Source of the DNA: Paenibacillus_E sp052115445 | Lineage (GTDB): Bacteria > Bacillota > Bacilli > Paenibacillales > NBRC-103111 | Direction: 5' to 3' | NCBI RefSeq assembly: GCF_052115445.1 | Contig: NZ_JBFRGR010000001.1 | Span: 310,001-374,000 of the forward strand | Length of the DNA stretch: 64,000 nucleotides | Part shown: piece by piece, positions 26,187-34,565 of the stretch | How the letters are laid out: each line of letters opens with the position of its first letter | How positions within the stretch are numbered: position 1 is the first letter of the stretch | Translations under genes and position numbers: made by a program | The notes under the pieces: generated by a model | The model's input: only the letters and a program-made list of their open reading frames with translations | Databases searched by the model: none | What the model was told of the DNA's origin: nothing

Positions 26187-26864
26187 TTACATAAAGCCAT
26201 TATCTGCTAAAAAGCTTGCGGTCAGCTTACTTTTCTTAGGCTCTCCGTTTCCGTGAGCAGAAGTATCAGAAGGACCGAATTTGAGCAGTCGTTCCATATA
26301 TTTGCCAAGAACATCACATTCAATGTTGACTGTATCTCCGGCTTTTTTGTCATGGAGAACCGTTTGCGCAAGTGTATGCGGGATAATCGAAACGGAAACA
26401 TCGCTTTCTGTGACATCTACAACCGTCAAACTAATCCCGTCGATCGTGATGGAACCACCTGGAATGATGTAGCGGAATATATGCGGATTCTCCGGTGCGA
26501 ACCGGTACACAACGGCATTCTCTTCCGGTATGCGGGATAGGATCGTTGCTGTGGCATCCACATGACCTTGGACAATATGTCCGCCAAATCGACCGTTCGC
26601 CGCCATCGCCCGCTCCAAATTAACTCGCGTGCCCGATTGTAGCTTCCGTAGATTCGTCTTCCGATACGTTTCAGGCATCACATCAACGGAGAAGGAATCA
26701 CTGTCATACGAAATGACGGTGAGACACACACCATTAACGGCAATACTGTCCCCTAAATGGACGTCTTCCAGTATTTTTTTGGCGCCAATGGTCAGCACCA
26801 TGGCTTGCCCTCCACTATGAATGCGGCGCATGTGGCCGATTTCTTCAACAATGCCGGTAAACAT
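26187..26864 (-). CDS. ribE: Riboflavin synthase alpha subunit
   Basis: 225 residues, two lumazine-binding repeats starting with MFTGIVEEIG and with FGGHIVQGHVDATATI. It dismutates two lumazines to riboflavin. GGAGGAG just before the ATG. Sixteen bases from ribBA and from ribD; one operon. The C-terminal tail (about the last 25 residues) is longer than the two domains need. Confidence 0.96.
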   Translation of the reverse strand: MFTGIVEEIGHMRRIHSGGQAMVLTIGAKKILEDVHLGDSIAVNGVCLTVISYDSDSFSVDVMPETYRKTNLRKLQSGTRVNLERAMAANGRFGGHIVQGHVDATATILSRIPEENAVVYRFAPENPHIFRYIIPGGSITIDGISLTVVDVTESDVSVSIIPHTLAQTVLHDKKAGDTVNIECDVLGKYMERLLKFGPSDTSAHGNGEPKKSKLTASFLADNGFM

Positions 26865-26880
26865 GCCACTCCTCCGTTCT

Positions 26881-27990
26881 CTAGCTCTTATACAACGGAT
26901 AACCGGTTATACAAATATCCGGTCCGAATTGCTCGACACGCAGTCGGTCGAGCGTTATAGCATCATCCATCTTCGCGTAGCCGTCGAAGTGGATGTTCGC
27001 AGGTGCTGCCTGGCCCCCGCCGATAATTTTCGGCGCAAACATCAGCACCAGCTTATCAATCAGGCGCCGCTCCAGCATGGCGCCGTTCAAGCGGCCTCCA
27101 CCCTCGAGGAGGATGGAGCCGATCTCGCGCTCGCCGAGCTGCTGCATGGCGAGCATCAGATCCACCTGCGGGCCGTCCCCGCAGGTGAGGACCGTAATGC
27201 CGCGCGCTTCCAGCGCGGCACGGCGCTCTGCGGGCGCCTGTGCGCTCGCGAGCAGGATCGTCGGCTGACGATCCTGTTCGGTGAGCACGCGGGCGCCGAG
27301 CGGGACTCGCAGCTGCGAGTCCGCGATGATGCGTACCGGCTGCACAGCCGGTACGTCGCCGCGCGTGCTCAGCTGCGGGTCGTCGGCGATGACGGTCTGC
27401 ACGCCGACGAGGATACCCTGGTGCCGATGGCGCAGGGTATGAACAAAAGCTCGCGACTCCGCGGATGTAATCCACTTGCTGTCGCCGGTTTTGGAAGCGA
27501 TGCGGCCGTCCAGGGTGCTCGCGGTCTTCATCGTCACAAAAGGCATACGCGAGACGATGAATTTGTTGAAAACCTCGTTCAGCTTCGCGGATTCTTCACC
27601 TAGCAAGCCTACGCTCACTTCCAATCCATACGCGCGCAGCTTGGCGATTCCCGTCCCAGCAACTACCGGATTCGGATCCGTGGTAGCCACGACAACACGA
27701 GTCACACCAGCTTCGATGAGGCGGTCGCAGCATGGCGGTGTTTTGCCATGATGACTGCAGGGCTCCAAGGTCACATAAGCTGTACTCCCCTTAGCTTCCT
27801 CGCCCGCCATACGCAAGGCCAAGACCTCTGCATGCCCCTCTCCGCGCTTCAAATGTGCACCCATGCCAACAATGCGGCCCTCTTTGACAAGAACACAGCC
27901 AACTACAGGATTGATTCCCGTTTGTCCAAGTGCGCGCTCTGCCATCTGAAGCGCAAGTCTCATATAGGTTTCGTCATTCAACAGCTCCAT
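26881..27990 (-). CDS. ribD: Bifunctional riboflavin deaminase/reductase RibD
   Basis: 369 residues. Deaminase domain with zinc ligands HAE (about 53-55) and PCSHHGKTPPC (about 78-88), and a reductase domain with MKTASTLDGRIA and LLEGGGRLNGAML. It converts the GTP cyclohydrolase product to the ribitylamino-uracil. First gene of the operon, controlled by the FMN riboswitch about 240 bases upstream. The reductase-encoding part (about 27.05-27.44 kb) is much richer in G+C than its surroundings and built of consecutive inverted repeats, yet the protein is intact. Confidence 0.96.
   Translation of the reverse strand: MELLNDETYMRLALQMAERALGQTGINPVVGCVLVKEGRIVGMGAHLKRGEGHAEVLALRMAGEEAKGSTAYVTLEPCSHHGKTPPCCDRLIEAGVTRVVVATTDPNPVVAGTGIAKLRAYGLEVSVGLLGEESAKLNEVFNKFIVSRMPFVTMKTASTLDGRIASKTGDSKWITSAESRAFVHTLRHRHQGILVGVQTVIADDPQLSTRGDVPAVQPVRIIADSQLRVPLGARVLTEQDRQPTILLASAQAPAERRAALEARGITVLTCGDGPQVDLMLAMQQLGEREIGSILLEGGGRLNGAMLERRLIDKLVLMFAPKIIGGGQAAPANIHFDGYAKMDDAITLDRLRVEQFGPDICITGYPLYKS
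27129..27440. repeat. Array of perfect inverted repeats inside ribD
   Basis: Serial arms: GCTCGCC 27129-27135/27148-27154; CACCTGCGGG 27163-27172/27178-27187; GCCGCGC 27199-27205/27213-27219; palindrome 27244-27253; CAGGATCGTC 27253-27262/27267-27276; GAGCACGCG 27283-27291/27362-27370 enclosing a 20-bp perfect palindrome 27303-27322 and an 11-bp hairpin 27332-27342/27345-27355; TCGTCGGCG 27380-27388/27402-27410; ATACCCTG 27413-27420/27433-27440. All lie in the reductase-coding part. Confidence 0.9.
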
Positions 27991-28031
27991 GGATGATCAC
28001 CGCCTTCTTAACTCAATCCTTGATTCTAATG

Positions 28032-28065
28032 CAAAAAAGCCCCTTCCGCTTACGGATGGGGGCCA
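28032..28065 (-). terminator. Terminator of the riboflavin leader
   Basis: Minus-strand GCCCCCATCCG...CGGAAGGGGC hairpin followed by T6, between the FMN riboswitch and ribD. It is the likely expression platform: FMN binding would favour this terminator. Confidence 0.85.
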
Positions 28066-28227
28066 GAGATTGTTTAGATAACACGAATAAACTCCTGCTG
28101 TTACGCTTGTCACATTTTTGATCAAATCAAACAATACCGACGAGGTAGCCCTTTTGGACAGACCTGCCGAATTTAGATTAATGTGAAAAAATGAACAAGC
28201 ATGCTAGCGAAATGACATTCGCATTTT

Positions 28228-28400
28228 CCTTCTCCCATCCAGACTATACTGTCGGTCCCGGAGTTCCACCAGGTCAACCGTAGCGAAGCTGTTGTCAGGT
28301 ACCGCTAGCTTCACAACGGGTCACGGACTGATCGCAACCATGTACACGTACATGAGTACGAATCACCGCCGGTGTGGAATTTCACCACGCCCCGAAGGTT
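28228..28400 (-). promoter_or_regulatory. FMN riboswitch (RFN element)
   Basis: On the minus strand the conserved blocks appear in order: CTTCGGGGC, GGTGAAATTCC, CCGGCGGTGAT, GACCCG, then TTGACCTGGTGGAACTCCGGGACC, ending in CTGGATGGGAGAAGG. This is the standard RFN fold controlling ribDEBAH; a terminator follows before ribD. Confidence 0.97.
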
Positions 28401-28569
28401 TTGCATACTATAAAAGAGATTAATAACTAAACCTTAGCTACTAATTTCTTTATTACACAAAAATTTATCACTCACGCATGAAAATTGCAAGGTCTTTTTT
28501 CATTTTTTCTGATAAAACTTGTCGGAATTAATGGATTTGGAACTCATCCTTGTTGAATTTACTATGAAT

Positions 28570-29772
28570 TCATTGTTCTAATAAAGCAATATCTGAGCAA
28601 ATCGTTCCTTCTTCCCAATGAGGATTTGCATAGCCTGCGGGTGCATTCAGATACGTCAACCAAGCCATGTCGAAGCCAGCTTTCTTCTTGGCCGATACGC
28701 AAGCGTTTCGAGGGTCAACTCCTCTGGACATCTCTGTTAAAAGTTCCTTCCGCAGCAGTGAAAAACGTTTGATTGTACTGCTAAACTCTGCTTCCTTATC
28801 GGGATTTATCCCACCTTGTACCCACTCGCCTTCAAAAATAAAAGCATAGTCATGATTAGACACGGCTTGCATCTCGATGGCTTCTGAATAATCACGTAAC
28901 GCCTGCTCCCTGTATCCGTACGACTCAGCCCACATGCCACTTATCAGTCGATGATACGGTGTAGGTGTTTGCACATAGACTCGCTCAGTACGTTTGAGAG
29001 TATTTTCAACAATCGCATACGTCTCCGTGAATTCCTGCTGCCACGGTCCCGCTCCAACTGAACCGATTAACCCACCTGTCAGTTGAAGCTTCCTATCTCG
29101 AATATCCGCTTTGGATACACTGGCTATCAGAGCCGTTCCCGTGTATGTTTCAAGTTTTCTACCTACCCATGATGACACAGCATATTCGGAAAAAGTAGTG
29201 TGTGCGCCGCTATTTATGGATACCCAAACAATCTCTGGCTTGCTATCACCTGTAAGATCAGCAATGGTCATGACGTTTGCTCGGCCGTTATTCGCAGATG
29301 TGAAATTCAAATATTGAAGGGTGTACCGGCTATCCTCATAATCAATGATTACCCCATAAGACTTTCGTTCCTGTTCCAAGCCTGTTTGCTCATCCCGAAT
29401 ATCCTCAATTAACACAGCTACCCATTCATTCGAAACCCCATCTTGATCCAAATCAGTCTGGATGACATCTAAGGCCACTTTCTGAGAATCATATGGCGAT
29501 ACTCGTATTTGAAGCCATTCCGTCAGATCAGGAATAGGTTCAGCTACATGGCTTAGCTCTATTCTAAGCTGTTCCATCAAAGGCCGCCTCACCGTTTCTG
29601 AGGGCGTTTTAGCTACAACTACATCAGATATCAAGGAGACATGTTGCGGGCTTTGAACATTGACTGTCGGCTTCTCTCTTCCTGTCAGAGTGAATAGACA
29701 GAGTATAGCCAACCCTATACCTGTTCCTACATAAAGTAACCATTTCTTTTTCAAACCGACATCACCTTTCAT
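28570..29772 (-). CDS. Membrane-anchored protein with calcium-loop/FG-GAP-like repeats, unknown
   Basis: About 400 residues: an N-terminal membrane helix (KKKWLLYVGTGIGLAILCLFTL) and an extracytoplasmic body. Two stretches look like FG-GAP/VCBS or EF-hand-type loops: TDLDQDGVSNEWVAVL and ADLTGDSKPEIVWVS, about 70 residues apart. ATG at 29772 has AAAGGGA upstream; a TTG six codons later with AAAGGTGAT is an alternative. Function not recognised. It is monocistronic, next to a repeat-rich gap. Confidence 0.7.
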   Translation of the reverse strand: MKGDVGLKKKWLLYVGTGIGLAILCLFTLTGREKPTVNVQSPQHVSLISDVVVAKTPSETVRRPLMEQLRIELSHVAEPIPDLTEWLQIRVSPYDSQKVALDVIQTDLDQDGVSNEWVAVLIEDIRDEQTGLEQERKSYGVIIDYEDSRYTLQYLNFTSANNGRANVMTIADLTGDSKPEIVWVSINSGAHTTFSEYAVSSWVGRKLETYTGTALIASVSKADIRDRKLQLTGGLIGSVGAGPWQQEFTETYAIVENTLKRTERVYVQTPTPYHRLISGMWAESYGYREQALRDYSEAIEMQAVSNHDYAFIFEGEWVQGGINPDKEAEFSSTIKRFSLLRKELLTEMSRGVDPRNACVSAKKKAGFDMAWLTYLNAPAGYANPHWEEGTICSDIALLEQ

Positions 29773-29918
29773 ACGTATTCCCTTTTTAAGTTTGACGTAT
29801 CCGCGTTCAGATAGGTTCTGCTTGACTTGATATAACAACCTTTGATGAGTTGGAAAGGGTTTATCTGCGTTGGAGAAGTTGCTGGGTAGTTAGGCAATAG
29901 CATTGTTAAGTTACTTGT

Positions 29919-30034
29919 GAGCTGGATTGTTGAGGTGCTTACGAACTACTGATGAGTTGATTTGTTGAGTAGCTAATTTGTATGGTTGGGGTTGGGGTTC
30001 GCTCTTGGGGTTGCGGTTGCGGTTCGCTCTTTGG
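29919..30034. repeat. G/T-rich degenerate and tandem repeats in a gene-free gap
   Basis: The 650-base gap 29773-30429 has no convincing gene. It holds a degenerate 23-base pair (29919-29941 and 29954-29976, both GAG-TG-TTGTTGAG-GCT-type) and two adjacent 25/26-base units GGTTGGGGTTGGGGTTCGCTC-TTGG (29984-30008, 30009-30034), themselves made of GGTTGG/GGTTGC hexamers. Several GGGG runs could form a G-quadruplex on the plus strand. Confidence 0.7.
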
Positions 30035-30111
30035 GGCTCTTGAAGGTTGGCTGCTGACAGTCTGGTTCGGGTACTCTACTTGCTTACTTCACTCTACACA
30101 TCACAACTTAC

Positions 30112-30303
30112 CTGTAAAATATACAGCTAATCCAGATGAATTCCATCAAATATTCCAATTAGATGGAAAATATCCAGCTAAATCTCCTCAAAACACTCAT
30201 TTCCTTAAATATGCTCGAAAATAACTTCAGGAAATCCATCTAATTGGCTTATTCTCAAGAAAACTAAATAATTAACTACAGAAAATCCATCTATTTGCGC
30301 TTA
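30112..30303. repeat. Four degenerate copies of a short interspersed repeat in both orientations
   Basis: TCCAATTAGATGGA (30154-30167) is inverted as TCCATCTAATTGG at 30235-30247, and a third relative, AAAATCCATCTATTTGCGCTTA, lies at about 30282-30303. Upstream, CTGTAAAATATACAGCTAA (30112-30130) and GGAAAATATCCAGCTAA (about 30165-30181) are related to each other. The pattern is that of a decayed intergenic repeat family. Confidence 0.65.
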
Positions 30304-30384
30304 GGCTCTAAATACATAGCACCACTCGGCACAGTAAATCCATGCTTTTGCCAACGCTCCAGACCCTCGCGTCACGCACAAATA

Positions 30385-30416
30385 CAAAAACTGCCCAGAC
30401 CTAAGTCTGAGCAGTT
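30385..30416 (-). terminator. Terminator after ppiB
   Basis: AACTGCTCAGAC...GTCTGGGCAGTT hairpin with a T5 tail on the minus strand. Confidence 0.88.
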
Positions 30417-30429
30417 CATATGACAGAAA

Positions 30430-30861
30430 TTATACTTCTACAACTTCTACTTTTTCCATTTTGTCTTTGCCTTTGAATGCATCAACAAGCTCCATACCTT
30501 TGGATACTTTACCGAACACCGTGTGTCCGCCATCCAAATGTGGTTGCGGTTGGTATGCGATGTAGAATTGACTTCCGCCTGTGTTACGACCAGCATGCGC
30601 CATCGCTAGGGAGCCGCGCTCATGTTTGTTCGGGTTGATTTCACAGTTGATTTGGTAACCAGGGCCACCAGTTCCTGTTCCAGTTGGGCAACCACCTTGT
30701 GCTACGAATCCTGGGATTACGCGGTGAAAAACAAGTCCGTTGTAGAAACCGGAGTTTGCTAGTTTTTCAAAGTTAGCGACAGTGTTCGGTGCATCTTTCT
30801 CAAAAAGATCGATAACAACCTCTCCGCCACCTGCTAGTTGAATTTTTGCTTGTTTTGCCAT
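30430..30861 (-). CDS. ppiB: Peptidyl-prolyl cis-trans isomerase, cyclophilin type
   Basis: 143 residues, cytoplasmic single-domain cyclophilin. FHRVIPGFVAQGG contains the catalytic Arg, with GSQFYIAYQPQPHLDGGHTVFGKV following. It speeds proline isomerisation during folding. ATG at 30861 is chosen (AGGAGTG about 10 bases upstream); a GTG four codons earlier overlaps that site. Next to lysA as in B. subtilis. Confidence 0.95.
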   Translation of the reverse strand: MAKQAKIQLAGGGEVVIDLFEKDAPNTVANFEKLANSGFYNGLVFHRVIPGFVAQGGCPTGTGTGGPGYQINCEINPNKHERGSLAMAHAGRNTGGSQFYIAYQPQPHLDGGHTVFGKVSKGMELVDAFKGKDKMEKVEVVEV

Positions 30862-30924
30862 TATGTGGTTCACTCCTTTAGGAAATAATATCTTATTCTA
30901 CTATGAATGGCTGCATTACACAAA

Positions 30925-30963
30925 CAGCAGGAGGAACCCTGCATAACTAGGGGCCTCCTGCTG
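30925..30963 (-). terminator. Terminator after lysA
   Basis: Arms CAGCAGGAGG and CCTCCTGCTG plus an inner CCCC/GGGG-type pairing, then TTTGTG on the minus strand. Confidence 0.8.
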
Positions 30964-30977
30964 ATTTCATACTACGA

Positions 30978-32309
30978 TTAAACCGTCTTGCTGACTTGTT
31001 TCATTCTAGCTGGAATTACGTCATTCCCTACGATTTGATCAAAGGATTCACGTTTCACGACAAGGTCGCTTTGGCCGTCTTTGACAAAAACAACACCCGG
31101 TCTGCGAATACGGTTATAGTTGCTAGCCATCGAGTAATTGTAAGCTCCTGTGCTCGATACCGCCAGAATATCACCTGCAGCTACCTTCGGCAGATTCACA
31201 TCCCAGATCAACATATCGCCGCTTTCACAGCATTTGCCGGCAATCGAAACAACTTCAGCTGGCTGCTCTGCAGCGCGGTTCGCGAGACCCGCTTCGTATA
31301 CAGCTTCGTATAGGGCAGGACGTGGATTGTCAGTCATACCGCCATCTACAGCCACATACTTACGAACACCGGGAATATCCTTCGTTGTGCCGACCGTGTA
31401 AAGCGTTGTCCCTGCATCGCCTACGATGCTACGACCCGGTTCAACCCAAATTTCCGGTAGCGGATAGCCGTTGCTGCCGAAATTCGTTTTAATAGCATCT
31501 GTAATAGCCTTCACATACACAGCTACAGGCAGAGGTGTATCTTCACTCACGTAACGAATTCCGAAGCCACCGCCCAGGTTAATTACTTTGAACGTAACAT
31601 CTAATTCAGTGCGGACATGAATCGCAAATTCGGCCATTTTCTCAGCCGCAATTCGGAACCCTTCGACTTCAAATATCTGTGAACCAATATGTGAATGGAT
31701 GCCCAAAAGTTCTAAATTGGAAAGCTGTGAAGCCTCCTCAATCGCGCGGAATGCAGATCCATTCCCCAAATCGAAGCCGAATTTGGAATCCGTCTGGCCT
31801 GTTGAAATATATTCATGCGTGTGCGCCTCTACACCTGGCGTAATCCGCAATAAAATTTTCACCTTTTGGCGTTTCTCAGTTGCAATTGCATTTAGCATTT
31901 GTAGCTCGATAAAGTTATCTACGACGAAACATCCAATTTTGGCATCAATGGCCATTTCCATCTCGGAAATGGTTTTGTTATTCCCGTGGAAGTGAATACG
32001 TTCTGCTGGGAAGCCCGCTTGAAGCGCTGTATACAGCTCGCCATCGGATACAACATCCAAGGACATACCTTCTTCTTCTACAATTCGGCACATGGCCATC
32101 ACGCAAAACGCTTTACTTGCATAGGCTACTTGAAATTTCAGCCCAGAAGCTTCAAAAGCTTCAACGAACTCTCGACAACGCTGACGAACAAGTGTCTCAT
32201 CGAAAACATAGAGAGGTGTGCCGAATTCGGCTACCAACTTCGTCGTATCGACACCGCCAATTTCGAGGTGGCCTAGATCATTTAATTTACTGGTACCATG
32301 TAAATACAT
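30978..32309 (-). CDS. lysA: Diaminopimelate decarboxylase
   Basis: 443 residues, alanine-racemase-fold PLP enzyme. PLP lysine K66 in YASKAF, GGGFGIRY phosphate loop, HSHIGSQIF, and the catalytic Cys in CESGDML. It makes lysine from meso-diaminopimelate, balancing lysine against cell-wall and dipicolinate needs. GAGGGG upstream of the ATG. It follows the spoVA genes as in Bacillus, separated by a terminator. Confidence 0.97.
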   Translation of the reverse strand: MYLHGTSKLNDLGHLEIGGVDTTKLVAEFGTPLYVFDETLVRQRCREFVEAFEASGLKFQVAYASKAFCVMAMCRIVEEEGMSLDVVSDGELYTALQAGFPAERIHFHGNNKTISEMEMAIDAKIGCFVVDNFIELQMLNAIATEKRQKVKILLRITPGVEAHTHEYISTGQTDSKFGFDLGNGSAFRAIEEASQLSNLELLGIHSHIGSQIFEVEGFRIAAEKMAEFAIHVRTELDVTFKVINLGGGFGIRYVSEDTPLPVAVYVKAITDAIKTNFGSNGYPLPEIWVEPGRSIVGDAGTTLYTVGTTKDIPGVRKYVAVDGGMTDNPRPALYEAVYEAGLANRAAEQPAEVVSIAGKCCESGDMLIWDVNLPKVAAGDILAVSSTGAYNYSMASNYNRIRRPGVVFVKDGQSDLVVKRESFDQIVGNDVIPARMKQVSKTV

Positions 32310-32433
32310 AGCTATATTTTCCCCTCTCTACTTGAACCTTCCCTATGCCAAATTCCGCTAAAGAGGTCGCATACATACTTATAAAAGTACCATAGCGCAC
32401 ATCTATTTGACAATACATGCGCCTAGAACAACA

Positions 32434-32461
32434 AAAAAGGGCTGAATAATTTCAGCCCTTT
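32434..32461 (-). terminator. Terminator after spoVAF
   Basis: Perfect AAAGGGCTGAA/TTCAGCCCTTT hairpin, T6 on the minus strand. Confidence 0.9.
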
Positions 32462-32468
32462 CCATACG

Positions 32469-34118
32469 CTATGTTTTAGATTGACGGGTACCATCAATTG
32501 GCTTCGTTATGCTAAGCCTTGTTTTGCTTGCCAATACTGGACGACGCAGCAGGATGGAGAAAAAGCTTTTGGCATTAAATGGAATAAACGGCCACATATA
32601 GGGGGCATTGTAGGATTTCTTTGAAGCCAACATAATAAGCCATAATGTGGAACCAATCACAAACCCAGGAACTCCAAAAATAGACACAATTATTAACAGC
32701 GCTAGCCTCACGATTCGATTAGCTAAACCTAACTCATAGCTTGGTGTAGCGAACATACCGATTGAAGCAAGTGCAAGGTAGAGGATCACTTCGTTGATAA
32801 AGAGCCCTGTCTTTACTGCAATGTCTCCGACTAAAATCGCGGCCACCAAGCCCATCGCGGTTGCTAGCGGTGAAGGAGTATGTACGGCCGCCATCCGCAT
32901 GAGATCTATTCCGATATCTGCAATCAGGAACTGAATGAGGAGCGGCAGCGTACCATCCTTCTGCGGGCCAAGGAATTCAAGACCCGCTGGCTTTAATNAA
33001 GGCTCCATTACCATCAGATACCAGAGAGGCAGCAAAAAGATCGACATCATAATGCCTGCAAAACGTACCCACCTCAAATACGTACCTATAAAAGGTGTAT
33101 TTCGATATTCTTCTGCATGCTGTACATGATGAAAAAAAGTCGTCGGCAAGATCATGACACTTGGAGAAGTATCCACAAACACACAGACATGACCCTCTAG
33201 TAGATGGGCAGAGACAACATCCGGCCTTTCTGAATAACGCACCATGGGATACGGATTCCAACCCTTATTCACAATCATCTCCTCTAATTGTTTCTCTCCT
33301 AAAGGCAATCCATCAATCTCCACTTGTTTCATCTTATCTTTAATTTCTTGGACGAGTGTCGCATCCGCAATATCGTTAATATATCCGATACAAACATCTG
33401 TCTTCGTACGCTTGCCAATCTGCATGATTTCTAGTTTAAATCGCTCATCACGAATGCGGCGTCTAACCAAGGTAACATTCGTCAACAGCGTTTCTACAAA
33501 ACCGTCGCGCGAACCTCTGACGACACGCTCTAGATCTGGTTCAGCAATAGATCGGATTGGAAAACTTTTTGCATCAACCGTAATGGCCGTTGTTACGCCT
33601 TCGATAAAAAAGGCGGTCCCACCCATTAACACCTGTCCAACAATCTCAGACATTTTCGTATAATGCTTCACTTGAATATGTGGAATTAATTTTTCAATAA
33701 ATGTTTCCAACGTATGGTGGGCTACCGCATCACTATCTGCATAGGTCAGTCGAGTGATAATATCCGTCAACACGGTATCTTTCACGAACCCATTACAGTA
33801 GAAGATGCCAACGCGTTTAGCGCCAAACACCATCTCTCTCATCACTAGATCGAAACTCCGATTCAAACCGACTCGTTCTTCCAATACCCGCTGTACTTCT
33901 CGAAGGCTTTTCGGAATATCTTCTTGAATCTTCAGTGCCTTTTCTTCTGGTGTCATATTCGTAAGCGGATTGTAGACTGAGAGATTACCTTCCTCATCAA
34001 CGGCAAGCTTCTCATCTTGACTATCTTGACTACTTTGCTTTTCTTGTGTGAACTCATCTTGTGACTCTTGTTCTTGCTCCTCATCGCTTTGTTGACCATT
34101 TCTAACGATAAACTTCAT
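32469..34118 (-). CDS. spoVAF: Stage V sporulation protein AF (GerA-family)
   Basis: 549 residues against about 490 in B. subtilis; the extra length is an acidic, Gln/Ser-rich N terminus (SDEEQEQESQDEFTQEKQSS). The rest is a GerA-type A-subunit: soluble domain, then 5 or more membrane helices with PSPLATAMGLVAAILVGD and PSYELGLANRIVRL. In spores it forms part of or modulates the SpoVA channel and germinant receptor signalling. N at 32998 lies in a TNA codon (Ser or Leu expected; a stop is possible in principle). GGAGGAAGGTGG before the ATG. Third gene after spoVAA-AB. Confidence 0.93.
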   Translation of the reverse strand: MKFIVRNGQQSDEEQEQESQDEFTQEKQSSQDSQDEKLAVDEEGNLSVYNPLTNMTPEEKALKIQEDIPKSLREVQRVLEERVGLNRSFDLVMREMVFGAKRVGIFYCNGFVKDTVLTDIITRLTYADSDAVAHHTLETFIEKLIPHIQVKHYTKMSEIVGQVLMGGTAFFIEGVTTAITVDAKSFPIRSIAEPDLERVVRGSRDGFVETLLTNVTLVRRRIRDERFKLEIMQIGKRTKTDVCIGYINDIADATLVQEIKDKMKQVEIDGLPLGEKQLEEMIVNKGWNPYPMVRYSERPDVVSAHLLEGHVCVFVDTSPSVMILPTTFFHHVQHAEEYRNTPFIGTYLRWVRFAGIMMSIFLLPLWYLMVMEPXLKPAGLEFLGPQKDGTLPLLIQFLIADIGIDLMRMAAVHTPSPLATAMGLVAAILVGDIAVKTGLFINEVILYLALASIGMFATPSYELGLANRIVRLALLIIVSIFGVPGFVIGSTLWLIMLASKKSYNAPYMWPFIPFNAKSFFSILLRRPVLASKTRLSITKPIDGTRQSKT

Positions 34119-34142
34119 TGGTGCGCCACCTTCCTCCGCCCT

Positions 34143-34565
34143 TTAGTAAATTAACCATTCAAACAAGGAACCAATAACTTTCCCGAAAATCATGGCCATT
34201 AATAACACAATTCGATAGGAATCCATTCCTACTCGTTTAGCCAAAATCGGCAGCACATTGACGATTTCAGTCAGCGCTGCAGCTAGTAATCCAACGAAGC
34301 AACCTGCAAATAGACCAAATAACGCTGCGCCCATTGGAAATAAATGCATATGCATATCACTGAAATCAACCCAAGTAAACACGAGTGAACCTAGTACAAC
34401 CGCTGCTTCATAAGCGTGGATTTTGGAGAATGATCGTGTGATTTGGGCTAACCTAGGAATGATATCCAGAACGACTAGGAAGGCAACCATGCCGCTCCCA
34501 ACTGCAATACCTCCAGCTAATCCGATAAAAGCGGTTAGTAAAGCTTCCCCGAGCAACGTAATCAC
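34143..34565 (-). CDS. spoVAB: Stage V sporulation protein AB
   Basis: 140 residues, four membrane helices, normal length for SpoVAB. Conserved stretch GGIAVGSGMVAFLVVLDIIPRLAQ. Part of the dipicolinate transport locus. ATG overlaps the spoVAA stop (ATGA, 34562-34565). Twenty-four bases from spoVAF, where Bacillus would have spoVAC-D-E; those are absent here. Confidence 0.93.
   Translation of the reverse strand: MITLLGEALLTAFIGLAGGIAVGSGMVAFLVVLDIIPRLAQITRSFSKIHAYEAAVVLGSLVFTWVDFSDMHMHLFPMGAALFGLFAGCFVGLLAAALTEIVNVLPILAKRVGMDSYRIVLLMAMIFGKVIGSLFEWLIY

Noticed and set aside
26821..27751. Several long frames in other phases over the G+C-rich part of ribD
   Set aside because: High G+C removes stops in all frames; RibD itself is complete and conserved here, so the others are shadows.
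29982..30224. 80-codon plus-strand frame in the gap upstream of ppiB
   Set aside because: It reads through the G-rich tandem repeat and the A/T-rich degenerate repeats, has no ribosome binding site and an odd composition; treated as non-coding.
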